Below, piece after piece: positions 4,671 through 5,917 of a stretch of DNA of 5,917 bases (the first letter of the stretch is position 1; every line of letters begins with the position of its first letter). A program made the position numbers and the translations under genes. The notes beneath the pieces were generated by a model, which had not been told where the DNA came from, ran no database searches, and saw only the letters and a list, made by a program, of their open reading frames with translations. Source of the stretch: Oscillospiraceae bacterium (lineage in GTDB: Bacteria; Bacillota; Clostridia; Oscillospirales; Acutalibacteraceae); contig JAISRF010000152.1 in assembly GCA_031273775.1 (NCBI GenBank), forward strand, positions 1 through 5,917, read 5' to 3'.

Positions 4671-5507
4671 ATGGCAATGGAAACACCGCAGCGAAACGGC
4701 CACGGAACGCTTGTTTGGGAGGAAAATTTCAGCGGCGCGGCGCTGGACGAAAACACCTGGAGTATACGGCAGGGGCCGACAAGAGGCTGTGTGCACTGGT
4801 ACACGGATCTCCCGAAAAACGTCCGTGTTGAGGACGGTTTTCTGGTAATTGAAACGCTTGAGAAGAGTGTGGAGGAGATAATCGCGCTGGCGGCTTCGTG
4901 CCCCGATGAAGCGTGGCCGGAGAAGATCCGGGAGCTGGGGCGACCGGAAAAAATCCGGGAGATGGGGCTTGGCTACACCTCGGCTCGGATACATACCAAG
5001 GGCAAAAAGCCAGTCCTGTACGGCAGGCTGGAGGGGCGCATGAAGCTGCCAACGGGGCAGGGGTTGTGGCCCGCGTTCTGGACCATCGGCGAGGATATCG
5101 GCGAAGCAGGCTGGCCCGCCTGCGGGGAGATTGATATTTTTGAGTTGGTGGGCGGCAAGGGCAACGCGAAGGACGGCTTCGGCGACAGCGAGACACACTG
5201 TGCCCTGCACTGTCGCCCCGAGCAGCGCCCGAAACTGAACTATATCGTGCTGGGCGACACACGGTTGGAACAGGGAAAATATTCCGATGATTTCCACATC
5301 TTTACGGTCGACTGGACGCCGGAGAAAATCACTTTTTTTGTCGACGGCAAGGCGATTAAGGAAATCGGAATCGCGGATGTACCGGAGTTCCACAAGCCGC
5401 ATTATGTGATCCTGAACACCGCCGTAGGTGGCTGGCCTGAACCCCCGGATGAAACCACCGTGTTCCCGAAGAAATTTATTGTGGACTGGATACGGTATTA
5501 CAGGTGA
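4671..5507 (+). CDS. Glycoside hydrolase family 16 (beta-glucanase type), no signal peptide
   Basis: This is a 278-residue beta-jelly-roll hydrolase expected to cut beta-1,3- or mixed-linkage beta-glucans with retention. Catalytic motif GEIDIFE is at 152-158: Glu153 nucleophile, Asp155, Glu158 acid/base. Other family blocks are LVWEENFSG (14-22), GCVHWYTDLPKNVRVEDG (39-56), YTSARIHTKGK (102-112), YGRLEGRMKLPTGQGLWPAFW (117-137) and a C-terminal LNTAVGGWPEPPDETTVFP (248-266) then VDWIRYY. The fold starts almost at residue 14 and no signal peptide or anchor is visible, unlike most GH16 enzymes, so action in the cytoplasm is likely. Residues 62-100 form an unusual charged, probably helical insertion containing a tandem repeat. 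Starts at ATG 4671 and ATG 4677 are both possible; AGGGA is 4 nt and GAGG 10 nt from the first. A paralog follows 73 bp downstream. Confidence 0.93.
   Translation: MAMETPQRNGHGTLVWEENFSGAALDENTWSIRQGPTRGCVHWYTDLPKNVRVEDGFLVIETLEKSVEEIIALAASCPDEAWPEKIRELGRPEKIREMGLGYTSARIHTKGKKPVLYGRLEGRMKLPTGQGLWPAFWTIGEDIGEAGWPACGEIDIFELVGGKGNAKDGFGDSETHCALHCRPEQRPKLNYIVLGDTRLEQGKYSDDFHIFTVDWTPEKITFFVDGKAIKEIGIADVPEFHKPHYVILNTAVGGWPEPPDETTVFPKKFIVDWIRYYR
4917..4970 (+). repeat. 27-bp in-frame tandem duplication inside the first GH16 gene
   Basis: Copy one (4917-4943) encodes PEKIRELGR and copy two (4944-4970) encodes PEKIREMGL. The 27-bp units differ at a handful of bases. The second GH16 gene has only one unit, and that unit matches copy two exactly. 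Confidence 0.92.
4944..5034 (+). repeat. 91-bp segment identical to 5827-5917
   Basis: From 4944 to 5034 every base equals 5827-5917 in the downstream paralog, continuing to the window edge. The bases just before (A at 4943, T at 5826) differ, and the preceding 5' halves are clearly diverged. The identity is therefore a bounded tract rather than general similarity. Confidence 0.93.
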
Positions 5508-5528
5508 CCGCGCTTTTTACCGGCGCGG
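5508..5528 (+). terminator. GC-rich hairpin directly after the first GH16 stop
   Basis: CCGCGC (5508-5513) pairs perfectly with GCGCGG (5523-5528) around a 9-nt loop, beginning on the base after the TGA. No T-run follows, so it may protect the mRNA end or attenuate rather than terminate efficiently. Confidence 0.35.
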
Positions 5529-5544
5529 AACGTGTTAATATACA
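5516..5544 (+). promoter_or_regulatory. Weak candidate promoter for the second GH16 gene
   Basis: TTTACC (5516-5521) and TATACA (5539-5544), each 4 of 6 to consensus, are spaced by exactly 17 bp, 36 nt before the second GH16 start. It overlaps the preceding hairpin. Read-through from the first copy is an equally good explanation of expression. Confidence 0.25.
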
Positions 5545-5580
5545 GTTATTTTAACCAAAATCATTCAGGGAAAGGAAGCG

Positions 5581-5917
5581 ATGACAATGGAAACACCGCA
5601 GCAAAATGACCCCGGCGCACTTGTTTGGGAGATAACGTTCGGCGGCGCGGTGCCGGACGAAAACACCTGGAATATTGAGCAGGGGACGACAAACGGATGT
5701 GTGCACTGGTACACGAACCTCCCGGAAAACGTCCGCGTTGAGGATGGCTGTTTGGTGATTGAAACGCTCGCGAAGAGCGAGGAGGAGATCATCGCGCTGG
5801 CGGCTTCGAGCCCCGGTGGGCTCACTCCGGAAAAAATCCGGGAGATGGGGCTTGGCTACACCTCGGCTCGGATACATACCAAGGGCAAAAAGCCAGTCCT
5901 GTACGGCAGGCTGGAGG
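5581..5917 (+). CDS. Second glycoside hydrolase family 16 paralog, 3' end cut by window edge
   Basis: From ATG 5581, 112 codons stay open to the right edge; catalytic GEIDxxE would lie beyond it and cannot be checked. The protein begins MTMETPQQNDPGALVWEIT and, like its upstream neighbour, goes straight into the GH16 fold without a signal peptide. Over residues 1-76, 57 positions match the first copy (75%). From PEKIREMG (residues 83-90) onward, protein and DNA are identical. It carries one PEKIREMG unit instead of two and SPGGLT where the first has CPDEAW. Two substitutions fall in well-kept places: ITFGG for ENFSG, and GCLVIET for GFLVIET, hinting at relaxed constraint in the 5' half. The ribosome binding region AAAGGAAGCG is close to that of copy one. 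This open frame is not closed by a stop, so whether it is intact is unknown. Confidence 0.88.
   Translation, partial: MTMETPQQNDPGALVWEITFGGAVPDENTWNIEQGTTNGCVHWYTNLPENVRVEDGCLVIETLAKSEEEIIALAASSPGGLTPEKIREMGLGYTSARIHTKGKKPVLYGRLE

Noticed and set aside
4650..5402. Open frame of 250 codons on the minus strand opposite the first GH16 gene
   Set aside because: It is fully antisense to a gene with clear catalytic motifs, has an Arg/Pro/Leu-rich composition typical of shadow frames, and has no recognisable domain.
1..5917. CRISPR array, tRNA, rRNA, transposase or attachment site
   Set aside because: No regularly spaced repeats of 24-40 bp, cloverleaf, rRNA segment, transposase motif or flanking duplication was seen anywhere in the window.

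Overview
The window reads as chromosome of a spore-forming, low-to-mid GC Bacillota, most likely class Clostridia. The evidence is the start of a spoIIIA sporulation operon, a Gram-positive-type HPr kinase/phosphorylase, a textbook sigma-A promoter and strong AAGGAG-type ribosome binding sites. Genus cannot be named from the sequence alone.

Layout. (1) Bases 1-1425, minus strand: spoIIIAA followed by the first 134 codons of spoIIIAB, which runs off the left edge. These are the first two genes of the operon for the forespore-mother cell feeding-tube complex. Two different 7-bp-period repeats bracket spoIIIAA: TTAACRG units between AA and AB, and degenerate ATTCCGA-like units upstream of AA. 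(2) Bases 1426-1621: divergent intergenic region. (3) Bases 1622-3229, plus strand: an MntP-type manganese exporter, then hprK, separated by an 81-bp GC-rich spacer. (4) Bases 3230-3427: intergenic region ending in a consensus sigma-A promoter whose spacer holds a perfect 12-bp palindrome, a good candidate for autoregulation by the next gene. (5) Bases 3428-4438: LacI/GalR-family repressor. (6) Bases 4439-4670: regulatory region with a perfect match to the CcpA cre consensus, a small hairpin, and a structure resembling domain V of a group II intron. (7) Bases 4671-5917: two tandem family-16 glycoside hydrolase genes (beta-glucanase type), the second cut by the right edge.

How it may fit together (inference): HPr kinase makes the Ser-phosphorylated HPr that acts as CcpA corepressor. 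A cre site upstream of the GH16 pair would place those genes under carbon catabolite repression, with the local LacI-type protein as a substrate-specific or overlapping regulator. The GH16 proteins start directly in the catalytic fold with no signal peptide, so they may act on imported oligosaccharides inside the cell.

The most notable direct observation is that the two GH16 copies are about 75% identical at protein level over their first 76 residues, then become identical over 91 bp up to the window edge. The switch falls exactly at the start of the second unit of a 27-bp tandem duplication found only in the first copy. This looks like a recombination or gene-conversion junction. I saw no wholly new multi-gene system, defence island, CRISPR array, tRNA or rRNA.
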